NCBI GenBank assembly: GCA_030052745.1
Contig: JANBVO010000005.1
Coordinates: 682,001 to 746,000 of the forward strand
Direction of reading: 5' to 3'
From: Pleurostoma richardsiae
Taxonomy: Eukaryota > Ascomycota > Sordariomycetes > Calosphaeriales > Pleurostomataceae
Length of the DNA stretch: 64,000 bases
A model generated the notes under the pieces. The model saw nothing but the letters and a program-made list of their open reading frames with translations, ran no database searches and was not told the DNA's origin. The position numbers and the translations under genes are program-made. Positions within the stretch are counted from its first letter, which is position 1; every line of letters starts with the position of its first letter. This document shows, piece by piece, positions 1 to 12,001 of the stretch.

Positions 1-1067
1 ATGACCCGGCCTCTTATTAGAGACGAAGCACTTCATCTATTTCTACCTCGGCCACTGCGCCATCTTGCTCTTCAAGACCCAGTAGGCCTGAGGCGGCATT
101 TATCGCGGCGGGAGGGAATCTTGCCCAATACCCTTACGATTTAAAACGGGTGCTGGCAGTCTAGAGCTCCCTCAGGGAGTATGACGTGAGCGGGGAAGGG
201 GGGTGTCCAACGGCCAAGGGATGATCAATGAAATCTGGGGTATTGCACGCATGCGTTTCGGAAGAGGTCGTGGGTCTGAAAGGTTATCTGGGGAGCCGAG
301 CATGAAGGCAGTCAAGTCGCTTTAGTCGGGGTGTTGCTCCAAATCAAAACCATTAGACATCCAATCCAGGGGCGCGTGCAACTGACAAATTGGTGATCCG
401 TCAGCTAGCTCGCCCTTGGTTGCAGCTCCTGCAGATTGCGGCTCTCCCCTAGATCGTCAACTCATCAAGCTAGCTGAGACATCGATAGGGGGAACTAAAT
501 GAGACATAGCTCGATCTAGCTTGAGCCTCCTCCCGCATGGCTGCAGATTAATATGTGAGATCCGCCCCCTGTCATCGTGGGGAGAAGCTTGATGCAGAAT
601 CCCTTCTTGAGGGTGCGTTGTAATATAACATCACCCCTTTTCTCCACTACCCGTGTCCTGACAGATATTTACCTAGCGTTGTTGCTGTGTTTCTCCCTCC
701 CATAGGAAGTCATTTCCACAGTTATAAGCACGCTCTGTAGAATCTCCGGGATCACGAAGCAACAACAAAAGTTCAAATGAGGCCAAATCATTCCTTCTAT
801 ACGGAATCTGGTCAACTGACCAACTGTCTTGGTATCTGCGGCTGTCCTGCCAACATGGGAATCGCTTGCGTGCTCTGTAATAAACAACCGTATCCTTTTG
901 TAAATAGCAAATCGCTTCAATGCACGCCGTGGTCTTTCCTAGCAGACCATTTTCCTTTCCCGTACCGTGGTCTCCTCCCCTGTGATCTCTCTCGTCCCTA
1001 CCCCTTCTGCGGCCTCAAGGCCCGGCAGACCATCTCGCACATATAGTGCATGCCCTCTTTCCCAACA
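1..1067. other. Intergenic, no gene seen
   Basis: The only reading frames are short, lack family features and overlap each other on both strands. The right-hand part probably carries the 3' untranslated region of the minus-strand ELL gene that ends at 1068. I see no RNA gene or repeat. Confidence 0.5.
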
Positions 1068-3448
1068 CTAACCCGCCATAGCAACCTTTCTATGAATATC
1101 TCTCTTCATGTCCTCCAAGCGCTGCCGCATCTCCATCAGGTCCATGATGGCCCCCTCCGGGGGATCATCCATGCCCACCACCTCGTAGTGCTTGATCTCG
1201 TACCTCTTATAGTACACCTTAAACGCGCGCGACAGATCCACGGCCTCAGCCATCAACCGCTGCTTCGAACGCGAGTCCGCATCCTCATGGTTGGCGGCCG
1301 CCTTACGCTTCTTGGAGTTGACAGCAGCGACCTGCTGCTCCTCGGCGGCGTTGTCCAAGTCAGAGGCGTTAGTGGGCGGCGACGATGCGAGGGGGGACGA
1401 CTTGGCCGGCGACGTGTTCTTCGACTTGCCATTCATTGACACTCCGGAGCTGGCCGTGCCCCGCGAGTTCTGGCTCGCGTCTGAAGTGCGGTGCTTCGGA
1501 GGCAGGGGCGCCGCCGCCTTGATCTCCGGGCGGGTCTTGAACCGCTTGCTCAACGGCGTGCCGGAGCTCGAGCTGCTATCGTCGTCTTCTCGGGTCCGCT
1601 TCGCAGGCTTCGCGATGACCTGGGCCTTGATAGGCTCTTTCGGAGCGGGCTTCGGCTTGGGGGGAGGCACTCGGACATGGACCTCCTTCTCTCTCACCTC
1701 CTTTTCCTTTGGCTTCTCAACCAGCCTGGATCTCGGGACCGTTGTGGAAAGGGGCGCTTCTTCCGAGGACGAACTGTCGCTATCGGAGATAAACTCCTTT
1801 GATAGAACACGACCTTCCTTCTTGTCCTTCGCTCCGCCTTTCGCTGAGGCAGATGTCTTGCTGGGGGAGGTTTTCTGTGGGGTCGGCTTCTTCGAATTCG
1901 ACAGCAGGCGCTTTGCCTGAGCCTCTGATCCGGTGACTTTCTTCTTGGTCTGGCTCGACTGTGAGGACGATCTCACCATTGCCTCTCCACCCTTGGCCTT
2001 CTTGCTCTCCGTCGCGGAGCGATCACCGTCTCCGTTCTTCCCAGATCCCGCACTCGAGTCTTCGGCATCCTGAACCGTGATCTTCGGCGTTCTGGCGACG
2101 GGCGCCGGTGGGCCGCGCGCGATCGTGGCCTGGAGTTTGCTTAGGCACTTCCCCTTTCCTCGCTCCTCCTTGGGCAACAGCTTCTGCCATTCGGGCTCCG
2201 AAGCCCCCAGTCTCATCCGGTCAAACTGTTTCACAGCATTGTCGATGGCTAGCTGTCGATCACCGTTGCTCGCATACCGGTAGCGGAACACATCCAGCTC
2301 CTTCCAGTACATCTTCTTCAAGACATACTTCTGCGACCTGTCGTCGAAATCGGCAACTTTCTCCAGGGCTGTCTTGAAATCCGCATCTGAGTCGCCTGGA
2401 CATTTGTCACGCAGCTCCTGGAAAGTGCGGTCCTTGACGGCGAGTTCATGAATGATCGGTGAACGCTGCTGCTTAGCCTTGATTGCGGCCTGTTGTGATG
2501 CAGATAGTGTCGGCGCCAGCGATGGGGAACCAATGCCGCTCAGGGCCGGGCTTGCTGGTTGAGACCTGTTGAGAGCATTCGCCAGGGCACCCTTCCCGGA
2601 TGACAATAGCTTCGCCTTGTTCCGCTTCTTACCAACACCCTTGTCCGATATCTTCACATTGGCGACCGTAGTGCTGGATTCCAGGTCAGCTTCCAAGTCC
2701 ACAATACCGGGTGGCTTTGGACCATCATACGAGTTCTCCAGCTTCTCAGCGTTTGCCTGAGCAAGGGAATTCTGCAGGGCCGCAATGGCCGGGTCTGTCG
2801 CCATGTCTCGGGAACGGGCAGACGGTTTCGTGGAGCTGCCCTTGTCCTTTTTTAGAGGGGCGTTCTTCTCTCTCTCCTCCTTCTCTCTCTTCTGCGCCGC
2901 AGCGAGAAGGGGATGTGGCTTATTGAGGATCGACATTGTTGGGTTTGGCAGTCTCTCTGCTCTCTTCGGGAACTCTGAAGGGTCTGTGAGGTACAGATCG
3001 AGTTCTGGAGAATCAGTACCGGACAGTCGATGAACACTTGAGCCGTACAGGAGAGACTGTGGAAAGAAGATCCGATTAGCGAAGAGAAAAGAACCCTTTA
3101 AGCCTCGTCTTGTCGACTTGCGAATTCACCCCAGAAGCACCCCTCACTCTATTTTCACAATAGGGGGCATTGAGTGCCGGTCATTGTGTTATTGTGCGAT
3201 CGTGAGGCCATTCGGCCGCACACCACAACAATAGCAACCAACCCTCATTCAGCGGAAGAATGGCAGCAAGAACTCACAGGAGTGCCCCCCAAAGACAATT
3301 GAATATCCTCTCCATTTTGCACGCATTGTATCATATCCTCCAGCACGCTGTCACTCAGAGTTATAGCAAATGCTTGCAGAGGGAGCGTGGCCACGGCGTC
3401 GGCCGAGCTCTCCAGCTGGAGGCCGGCCTCCGGTATTCTGAACGGCAT
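1068..3448 (-). CDS. ell1: ELL-type RNA polymerase II elongation factor
   Basis: Two exons, 3448-3278 and 3056-1068, joined in phase 0 across a 221 nt intron (GTGAGT donor, CCACAG acceptor), give about 719 residues. The start is the ATG at 3446-3448 (MPFRIPEAGL). Near residues 254-330 there is a winged-helix segment like that of metazoan ELL: a charged helix, then 'VADFDDRSQKYVLKKMYWKE', matching the 'VANMSAKDGTCTLQDCMYKD' block of human ELL. The middle is low-complexity, Ser/Lys/Pro-rich and probably disordered. The C-terminal 55 residues form a charged helix (YYKRYEIKHYEV) that could correspond to the occludin-homology region. ELL proteins suppress Pol II pausing in the nucleus, in fungi together with an EAF partner. 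The family call is by remembered similarity; fungal ELLs are divergent, so the symbol is tentative. Confidence 0.72.
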
Positions 3449-6400
3449 CTTCGATGTAGCAAGGCAGACCACCTCTGCCTCTTCGGTTCGGGGACGAGGT
3501 GCCCTCCAAGGAGGGAGCTATGGGGGATCTAGAGGCTGGGTCACCGAGGGATTGGTGCTTTGGCGGCGGGCCTAGACGGAGGGTATCGGTAACGTTCGCA
3601 GGGGCGGTCGACGGTAGGGGCGTAACTCGACGTCGTTCCGGGTCAAAGCAAAACGAAGCAAAGCAAAGCAGATCAACAACTGCGAGTAGCGAGCCGCGAG
3701 GCAGGGCGTCACATGGCTGGGGACCTTGCAGCAGCAGGTTTCGGGAGCAACAGCAAGCGTTGATCTACGGGGACGACGAGCGGAACAGCTGTGGAGGAGG
3801 AGAAGGAGAAGGTGAGGAGAGGAGACAAGAGAGGAGAGGAGGTGAATAGAGGAAGTGAATGGCTTCCCGGGGAAGCACGAGGTCGTACTTGGATCGAGAA
3901 AGCGAAGAAAGAAGGTCGAGCGGAGACACAAGAGAAGCACAATGACTGACAATGAGGGACTCCCCGGGAGGTGCTGCTGCAAGCCGCGAGACCGGGTGGG
4001 CAGAGGCCGCAGCAGGTTGCCTGAAGTTCCTCCGCGTACCACGGAAGGGCAAAGTACATCAGGTACCTACCCTACGCTTAGTTAGTCCTCCCGCTAAACC
4101 CACTTGGTCTATCCCTACGGTCTGGCAGGGGAAGCTAAAGAAGGTTCGCTGGCTGTGAATGGATCCAGCGAAATGGTGGCCGGGCAGGGGTCACGGATCG
4201 GCTATCCCAAAGGAGAACGGACGACAGAGGTACATGCGCTGCGCTGCTGCATCCCGCGCACCATAAAGTACAGGATACCGGTCCCTGTCTCTGCCGGATC
4301 CATTAGCTACCTTGCCTTGAAGTGGTGGACCGCTGGTGGTGTTGCGGGACAAAGCGAAGCGGGTACACAAAGGTGAAGACAACGGCCGCCTGACCAGACA
4401 TCTAGACTTGGGAGACAAACATAACGTGGACAGGATAGGCCAGAGACAGCGGCCCTCTGCTCAGGATGCCTGCGTCAGCTGCCCAAGCGAAGGCCGTGGA
4501 GTGAGGCGGAAACTCGGTGTGCTGTATGGGATGACACAGCCAGATGGACCCAGTTGGCCCAAGTTGGTAGGGCAGACGAGCCAGCCGAATGTGGCTCACG
4601 CAGTTTCGGTGCCGTGGGCTTCTCCCAAGCGGCATTGAGATGCACCCGCCCCCAAGGACTGACTAATAGACAACGTCCTCCGACCGTACAAGAGCTGCTA
4701 AGCCTGGAACGGTTCAATGGAGCGCCATATTCGCTCAGACCTGGGCTGCTCTCGTGATCCGAAAGGTAGTTCCAGCGACCAGCCAGCTACTTGTTCCTGT
4801 GGTGCGGATCAAGCGTCGCTTTGATCACAGGAAGCTGCTAAGGTCTTCTCTGGTCTATGGCCTTCTGCTGTGTTCAACAAATGGGTGCAGTGCGCTTATG
4901 CCGGGCACGCTCTCCGCCCGGTTTCCTGTGCAAGGCATGACTGTGCCTGGCTTCGACCTCGATGTGCTGACATCACTCGTTCCGGATGAATCATCCACGC
5001 AAAGCACCAGAGCCGGGTTGGCACAGGGCAAAATACGAGGCAAGCAGAGAAGGCGGCCCTTTTCGGTGAGGGTGCCAGCGAGCTGCTGCGTGCAACGTCT
5101 GTCGCATGTGCGCGACTACCAAAGCAGACAGTGTCCGGCGAGTCAGCGAGAAAGCCGTCACAATTGTAAGCCGGCACCGACAGCACTACGAGGCACAAAT
5201 GCTCCCAGTTTTATGAAAATCGTACACGTAAGAGGCACTCGATCTTGGCTGCGAGACAGCAGCTGGACTGCGCTTGAGAGCAGCTGCGGCATGGCATGGA
5301 CAGCAGTCGTCCATTGCGATCTGTTCGTCCCGGGCTGATTGCTCTGAAACATTCAGCAGCTCCGGGCCCAGCCTTCGACGTAGGAGCCGGCGCTCCGGGC
5401 CATGCCTCCCCATCCGCCACTAATGAGAGGGTCGGTCCCGCCGCCAATGGGGTCGCGGTCCAGGCGAAAGCCCTCTCAGGTTCCCGAAGGGAGGTGAGCG
5501 TCCCTTGCAGTGTGTTTTAGATTTCTGGTTTCCGGCAAAGGCCAAAAGGGCCAGCGCTCTTGGAATTTGTCCCAGGGGCTGGAGAGACGGGAAAGGCTGG
5601 GATGGAGGAGGCCGAAGCTCTGGCGGTTACACCATCCAGATCATGCTATCAGAGCGTCGTCCCCTGAGAAGGCCCCTCCTGTGAAGTGATCTCGGGGCGT
5701 GAAAGGGAACGGGGCAGGCGGTGGGCTCGTATTAATAACTTGTCGACAGGACAACCCTTCACAAACTTGATGGGGTTTCCAGCGACCCATTGTCTTTTTT
5801 GTCTCCGCCCCTAAATTAAACCGCCAACATTCCCGCTGTGGATATGAAGGCGTTGTTCCAGCATCGAGAGCGGGCCGCTATATTTTGTCTCCCGCCTTCT
5901 TTATCTCGCGTAGGGAGATAAGGCCGCAGGTATATTTCAGTGCTCTGCTTCTGCTCCTGCTCCTTCTCCTGCTTCTTGATAAATCGTCCGTTGAAGATGT
6001 CGGCAGGGCCAATGACGCCCAAGTCGGACTGCATGTCTCAATACATCTAGATGCTGGAGGGGCGTTGTACTTCCGGCCTGAGAGGTACTTTGACATCTAG
6101 TTCTCGCCACCACACTATTCAAAGACGGTTGTGTGGGCACTTCACTCCTCCATCCCACTTTCAGCTTCTCTGCCGAAGCACATTGAGACACATTCCTCTC
6201 GACTGCGAACTTATATTAGGCAGGTTAGCCTCGACATGCCTAACCGGGTCCAAATCGGGATCTTTCTGACCACCCTGACCCTGCTCGCGAGGTATTCAGG
6301 TCATGCTGTCTATCTACATATTGAGCAGACTGGAACAGACAACTGACGGCCTGCTGCCGGCAGCTCCAGCTGGCAATTCTCCTCTGCATGTTCTCCACGG

Positions 6401-9400
6401 AGACTCCCACTCAGCACCCGCAACCGGATCCTCCGATGGGCCCCGCCTTTTGCCGGGTTCGATATCGCTGCACCAGGCACAAGTCACAACATTAACCCAA
6501 ACGTCCGTACCACTATGAAGCAAGGCACAGTGCGTCAGGAACCGTCCGCGGGGGGGCACAGCGCCTCCCTTGAGGATGCGCCTGTGGGTAGCACAGCAAG
6601 ACAACATCAGCTTACGGTTGCACTCTGAGGGTAAGAAAGGCACCGAGGACGATCTGTTGGCAGAGATGCGAAGTCCCGACTACCTGAACACGAGGAGGCC
6701 ACAGGATGGGCGAGGCACTTGACAGGATGATCACCGTGCGCATCCAACCTTACAGACGGCCGTGCCAGGCTGACAGAGAACCTTATGCGGCACGGCTGGA
6801 TGATGCGAGGTCGCCCACAGTGCCAACGACTGGCTGGCCGTCGTCAACGATTTGGTCAAAAATAACCATCAGTGGGTATCCATGAGCAGATCTTCCGCTG
6901 CAGGCCCGATGTCAATTGCTGTGCGGCAGTCTGCAGTGGTACCTCCTCGCCTTTGGACTACTGGTGGTACTACACAATACCTTACCTCCGCAAGCTGTGT
7001 GAAGAATCAACGGCCATCTACTAGCAGAACATACCATTATACTAACATGTATCGTGTGACAATAGGGGTGAAGTGTTAGGAGGCGAGTACTTCAGTTCGC
7101 CTTGGTTGCCGTTGATTTAACCCACAGCAAGTTTTGCTACACTACCTTCGCACTATTGACCAGACCTGTGGCTCTTGTCGACTACTCCCCACGCGCGCTC
7201 TCCTTGGCCATCGCCGACACTTACCGCCTTCGGAGAGGTCCCCGCAAGACGCTCGTCGCTTGAAGTCCAGTCCTCGCTTTTCGGGTCACCGACAAGACGC
7301 TTATGTGTGTTCTATCACTCCCGGCGTGGTCCGGACTGGCGGAGAGGGCGACGACTGGCTGGTTGCTCAGTCCATGTCAGCTTCCGTCTCTCTTCCGCAC
7401 CTTTTTCTTTTTGGCTAAGATAGAGGGGTCATAATGTACTACTTCCATTCCTGCTCAGACGTAAGCAACTGTCCACAGAGAACCTCAAAGGTTACCTCCA
7501 TGAACAATCGCACAGGGCCAATGGACGGTGAGGGTAGTGCGAGTTTTCTATTAATGGTAGGGAAGTACTCTGCTGACTGGACGGAGAGTGCTGTCACGCT
7601 CGGTTCAACTCTTCCCGTCGGAGCACACTCTCGGTCGTCCATCAGCTTCGGAATTTGCCCCGCGCTGTTCAGCAGTCTGGTTCCGGTGTGACAACCCGCC
7701 ATTTGACCAGTCGCGGGCGGAGCGCCGGTAGAGTGGGCTTTCTGGCGCGGGCCCAGAAGGCCGTCAGGTCATTGACAGCCGAGTTCTCGTTCGTCGTCGG
7801 CAGTAACGAAGCCATCTATCTGCAAGGGTGAACGTGATCACGGTCTAGTAGGACCCCTATGGTGCGGTTTTGTACTCAACCTGCGGACCGAGCGGTATTA
7901 GCCACGGTACGTGTGAGGTCTTTCCCCGGATTCATAGGTTGCTCCGTTATTATCCCGTCTTTTTCCATCTACTCTACCGTCTCCCACTACTAAGGAGGTA
8001 CCCTCACGATGATCCTCCTCAGCCATCTACCTGTAGGTATCTGCCCACTCTTGCCGAGTCCCCGCACCCCAGGCACCTTAGTCTCGCAGCTGTCGGGGGG
8101 CCGGTGCCGTCTGCACCGAGGATCTGGTTATCCTGCCCCTTCGCTCCGTGATGCCTGCCATTCTTCCCTGTGGTTTTGGGCAACGGGAATATGTTGAGTT
8201 CCCTCCCTATCTATCTAATTACCTTCCTTGCGCGTACAGAGAGGAAGGCAGGGAGGATGGGGAGATGAGGACAGAACTATAGGAGGAGGCTATTATTGGC
8301 TGTCCAGCGGATGTGCAGCGGAGCATCGTGGCACGCGATGGCACCCAATTAAAAGCTATCCGGAAGGTCGAGATTCGCGACTGCACACACCTTTTCCGGC
8401 TTGCTGAGTTGGCGACCTGCCGGGTCACGATCCTTTCGAGCTCTGCAGCAGATTTCCTCAACCCCACGGACACCAACACCGTACTTTGCACTCTATTTCT
8501 CATGCTCCTCTCGGTTTCGTCTCTTCTTCTTCATCAATGGCAATTGCTACTTTTCTTCAACACAGAAGCGCCCGGGCAGATCACAGATCGAGGCACACAC
8601 CCTTCTGCAACTTCCCTCCTCCTCCCCTCCCTTGCGTTCTCCAGTGACGAGCTCGGCCGGATAGTGAGATGCCATCTTCCCCTTCCGGGAATAGATGACG
8701 AGACAGCCCCGCTGCAAAACGTGGTCCTGGACATGGGGGTACCCGAGCGGCCGAGCAGGGTACAAGGCGGTACCTCGTCGTCCTTAGCCTCCTGCGCCAA
8801 ACCTTCCTCGGCCTCCAAGGGCCGCTCTCCAGCTGGCCGGTTGCACCACCAAGCCCGACGTCAGGTACATGCAGTACATGGCGTGTGCTGTACCTCCGGT
8901 AGGCGGAGTCTCTCGTCTCTAGTTTACTCCCCCAAAGAGGCCCTCGGCCTAATAATTGATGACTGAGGTGCTGCACATCAGCCACGTCTACCCGCCCCAT
9001 CGTGCGGGGAGATCTGGAGGTGTCGTGTGAGTTCCAAAGACTAGCGGACGAAGGACCAGACGGTGAGACCTCGCCGTGGGTGCCTCGCACGAGAAAAGAA
9101 CTGATGATGTCGGACGTGCGTCGACCACTTACCTTACGTTGGGCCGTAGACGAGCACAGGATGCCTCACCGATGGATTGTGACTGGATTGATCGTCCGCA
9201 ATCCTCTGGCCACGTCAGGCACCAGAACACGACGTCCAACCAAACCACCACAGCCCTGGCTCCTGTACCTGGCAGGACTTGAAACGTGAAACTCGAGCTT
9301 GTCCGGACGCGCAGACGAATGGGCGTCATCCGATGAGGCTGTCGATGAGGCTGAGTGTTCTCCTCGGGCTGTGGCTCATCACACCGCGGTGGGCCTGCAG

Positions 9401-10237
9401 CAACTGGGTCATGCGCGTACGTGTACGGCCGCGGCGATTGAGACCCGGAGGTAAGTGCCCGGGAAGACGAGGACCTTCTGACAAGGGCTCTGAGAACGGT
9501 CCTCTTTTCCATTGGGAGAAGCAAACAGGTCAGAATATTTCCTCTATTGGCTCCGAAGGGCTTTGTTGGGAGTCCGTCACTCAATCCTTGAGAGGGCTTC
9601 GTGCACCTAGGAATTCTGCAGCAGTTGCACCACAAAGACGGCGGAACCAACAACGCAGCTCCGGCCCTCGCTTGATGTGACCAAAAGACAACTAAATAAG
9701 CCCGGGGGAGGAATGATCTATACAGGGGCACTCTTCTATGTCATTGCAGATGAGAGAAAACTAACAGTCGCTTGGCAGTCTCAACTATTTTGCAACATGA
9801 AAGCGTAATAGGGGTAAGATTGTAGAAGGATAGTGATGCTTGATAACCCCACAACTGTGGTTGATGCCTATTGTTATCCTAGAGCTAAAGATGTAGTTTG
9901 TATACTCAGTGCGTTTGTGCTGGGAGAGAGACATGCATAGCAACGAGCCGATCATGGCAAACCCGATTTTTGGGTGAATGCCTAAAAGCAATCCCAACTT
10001 ACCATGGAGAAGAACAGTGATTGTGCCATTCACTGCTGCATCCCGGATTCAGGTGAAAGCCATCATTCATCTCCTTCTCCTTTCACCTCTCCTGTCTCAT
10101 CGGGGTGAATACAAACGCAAGACTGCTCTTGGAATACTCAAGAACCGAGTCTAGGCTTGGACTCTCGCCTCTACCATATTCCGCAGAGCAGTCTCACTAC
10201 CCCCTACGAGACAGCGGCGACCCTCAAGCCGAACGCC
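3449..10237. other. Long gene-poor block between two divergent genes
   Basis: About 6.8 kb separates the ELL start from the orphan ORF at 10238. Every reading frame here is short, or long only by chance (the longest are near 4754-5338, 8313-8966 and 9129-9731). None has a recognisable domain, and several lack an ATG start. Base composition looks like the surroundings rather than the AT-rich DNA left by repeat-induced point mutation. I found no terminal repeats, tRNA or rRNA. It contains one AGGTACCT motif at 4061-4068 and a pyrimidine-rich stretch near 5945-5980. It could hold long 5' leaders, a non-coding RNA or degenerate DNA that I cannot recognise. Confidence 0.5.
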
Positions 10238-11248
10238 ATGGACTGGCGCAGCTACGGCATCCCCTTCCCCGTCTACCCATCCTTCGAAGAGTATCCCACC
10301 CCACGGCAGATGAGAGAGGACATGCAGGACCTCCTTTCCAGCCTCAACAGCTCCCGAGAGCGTCCCGAATCCAGCACCAACAGACGCACCTCCCACCGCG
10401 CCGCCAAGAACTCCTCGCCGCCGCCACCCGCCGCAGCAACCACGACGGCCGTGGCCCGGACGCCCCCTGGCCCCTCCAGGCGGCCCGCCGGCACCACCTC
10501 CCTGAAGCTCGCCATGGAGGACCTGTGCAGCCAGCTCGAGGCGGCGAGGCGCTTCTACAGCCCGTACCTGGAGCGATTCGACCGGTCTGTCCGGGGCGTG
10601 AGCAGCTACGCCGACCCGGCGACGCTGGACCGCCTGTGGCGGGACCTGCTGGAGCGGGCGGGACCGAGGGAAGGCGGCGCCGACACGGACAGAGAGCGGT
10701 TCGGGACGATGGCGGAGGACGTCCGCCGCCGGCTGGAGCAGGCCAAGGCGGCGCACGAGGCGTCCCGCGCCGCTGCCGCCGCTGGGCAGCGTGGCAAGTC
10801 GAGGGACGCATGGGGCGTGATGCCGAGCAGAGGCGGAGGAGACGACTGGGAGAGCAGCGAGGAGCGTCGTCGCGAGAAGGCGGACAGGGAGCAGTTCGAG
10901 ATGGAGAAGGCGGTGCTGTTCTGCGGCCGGATCCTTGCTTTAGCGGGCCGGGCTGAGAGCAAGCGGTCGGCGTGCGCCGAGCTGGTGGGCGTCATCGAGT
11001 CCGCGATCAGGGAGCTAGGCCCCAAGCCTAAGAAGCAGGGCGTGGAGGCGAAGCATGTCGGAGACGGGAGCAAGCAGGGCGTCGACAACAACGCGAGTTC
11101 CGATCGCTCGACGCAGGGGACGCCGAATTCGCATCAGAGAGGTGGCGCCACAGACCAGTGGTCCAACTCGTGGGAGCAGCAGGGCGGAGGCGGCGCTGGT
11201 TGGCAAGACAGCCAGGGAGGCACCGCTGGGAATCAGGAGGCTACGTAG
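10238..11248 (+). CDS. Orphan charged protein of unknown function
   Basis: A single open frame of 336 residues from an ATG in a good context (GCCATGG). The same frame is open upstream to about 10157 but has no earlier ATG, so a 5' exon ending near the CCGCAG at 10181-10186 is possible. I do not recognise the family. The protein starts with an aromatic/proline-rich segment (MDWRSYGIPFPVYPSFEEYP), followed by a Ser/Pro/Ala linker, then helical Arg/Glu/Ala-rich stretches (roughly residues 90-265) that could form coiled coils. The tail is Gly/Gln/Asn-rich (WEQQGGGGAGWQDSQGG). Strong GC-rich third positions across about 1 kb argue that it is translated. There is no signal peptide or membrane segment. 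It is followed by a tRNA gene on the same strand. Confidence 0.6.
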   Translation: MDWRSYGIPFPVYPSFEEYPTPRQMREDMQDLLSSLNSSRERPESSTNRRTSHRAAKNSSPPPPAAATTTAVARTPPGPSRRPAGTTSLKLAMEDLCSQLEAARRFYSPYLERFDRSVRGVSSYADPATLDRLWRDLLERAGPREGGADTDRERFGTMAEDVRRRLEQAKAAHEASRAAAAAGQRGKSRDAWGVMPSRGGGDDWESSEERRREKADREQFEMEKAVLFCGRILALAGRAESKRSACAELVGVIESAIRELGPKPKKQGVEAKHVGDGSKQGVDNNASSDRSTQGTPNSHQRGGATDQWSNSWEQQGGGGAGWQDSQGGTAGNQEAT

Positions 11249-11886
11249 GAGTGGCCGGGAGAGACCTACAAGCATCGCTGCCGCGAGTTTATTCGGATGT
11301 GGGACTGACTGATAAGGGGGGGGTTGTTCTGCGAAGGGGGCGGAGGTGACAGTGGCAACAAGCGAGAGGCCAGGCGGTTCATGATGGCCAGTGCAGGGTC
11401 AATAGTCTGCTTGATGAGTCGTCGACAGCGACATCTCAAGCTCGCAGTACCCTTCTAGACGTACACTCAGTAGCTGCACAGTTTGCAGCAGAATACAGCG
11501 GTTGCTTTGTAAGAGATCTATGAATCGGTCAGATCGCAGCTCATCGAGGGAGCAGAAGAGAGGGCAACATCGCATGTCACAGCTCAGAGGTGCTGCTCAA
11601 ACAGTCTCGTAAACGATTCGCACCAGTAGTTACCCGGTAGTCTCTACCCCCACGTCTAGAAGATGGACACTTGATGCAGCTCAGTCTGTGGACTTCTCTT
11701 GCTGCCCAATCACGGATATTTAGGCAGGAGTGTGTATCTGTCAAGTGAAGACACCCCCTAAGAGATGCGCCAACCCGCCCGAGAGTCAGTTCAGCAGGCT
11801 AGTAGGGTATATAGATCAGAGTAGGGCCAACCGAACTCAACGATTACCGCTCGGAGCCCACTTCGAGCGATATCCCCCCCATAAAT
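11249..11886. other. Intergenic upstream of the tRNA
   Basis: No gene seen. A TATATA-like sequence near 11808-11813 lies about 75 bp before the tRNA-Glu gene and could help place RNA polymerase III. Confidence 0.4.
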
Positions 11887-11974
11887 TCGGGTGTGGTGTA
11901 GCGGTAACATCGATGACTCTCAACTTCACAATGGAGTTTCTCATCAGCCCGGGGTTCGACTCCCCGCATCCGAG
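11887..11974 (+). tRNA. tRNA-Glu(CTC): tRNA-Glu (anticodon CTC) with a 17-nt intron
   Basis: The sequence folds as a full cloverleaf. The acceptor stem is 11887-11893 with 11967-11973 (one G-T pair). The D-stem GTGT/ACAT encloses AGCGGTA. The anticodon stem GATGA (11912-11916) pairs with TCATC (11941-11945). The T-arm is CGGGG-TTCGACT-CCCCG and the discriminator base is G at 11974. The loop reads C-T-CTC-A, then a 17-nt insert at 11923-11939, then C. The insert sits one base 3' of the anticodon, the canonical place for nuclear tRNA introns, and contains GGAG, which can pair with the anticodon as tRNA splicing endonuclease substrates do. The internal B box GGTTCGACTCC is at 11953-11963. The mature tRNA decodes GAG. 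Confidence 0.93.
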
Positions 11975-11987
11975 AGTAGAATTTATC

Positions 11988-12001
11988 TTTTTGTTCTTTT
12001 T
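11988..12001 (+). terminator. RNA polymerase III terminator of tRNA-Glu
   Basis: Two runs of five T (11988-11992 and 11997-12001) begin 14 bp after the mature tRNA end, as expected for Pol III termination. Confidence 0.8.

Noticed and set aside
1291-1920. 209-codon frame antisense to the ELL gene
   Set aside because: It is the mirror of a Ser/Lys/Pro-rich coding stretch on the opposite strand; low-complexity codons give open antisense frames.
4754-5338. 194-codon plus-strand frame in the gene-poor block
   Set aside because: It begins with GTG rather than ATG, has Arg/Cys/Ser-rich random-like composition, no domain, and competing open frames on the other strand.
8313-8966. 217-codon plus-strand frame with a hydrophobic middle
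   Set aside because: No family resemblance. Equally long frames overlap on the minus strand. The hydrophobic part comes from a pyrimidine-rich tract (8500-8545).
9129-9731. 200-codon minus-strand frame
   Set aside because: Composition and lack of conserved blocks look like chance; no introns or start context to support it.
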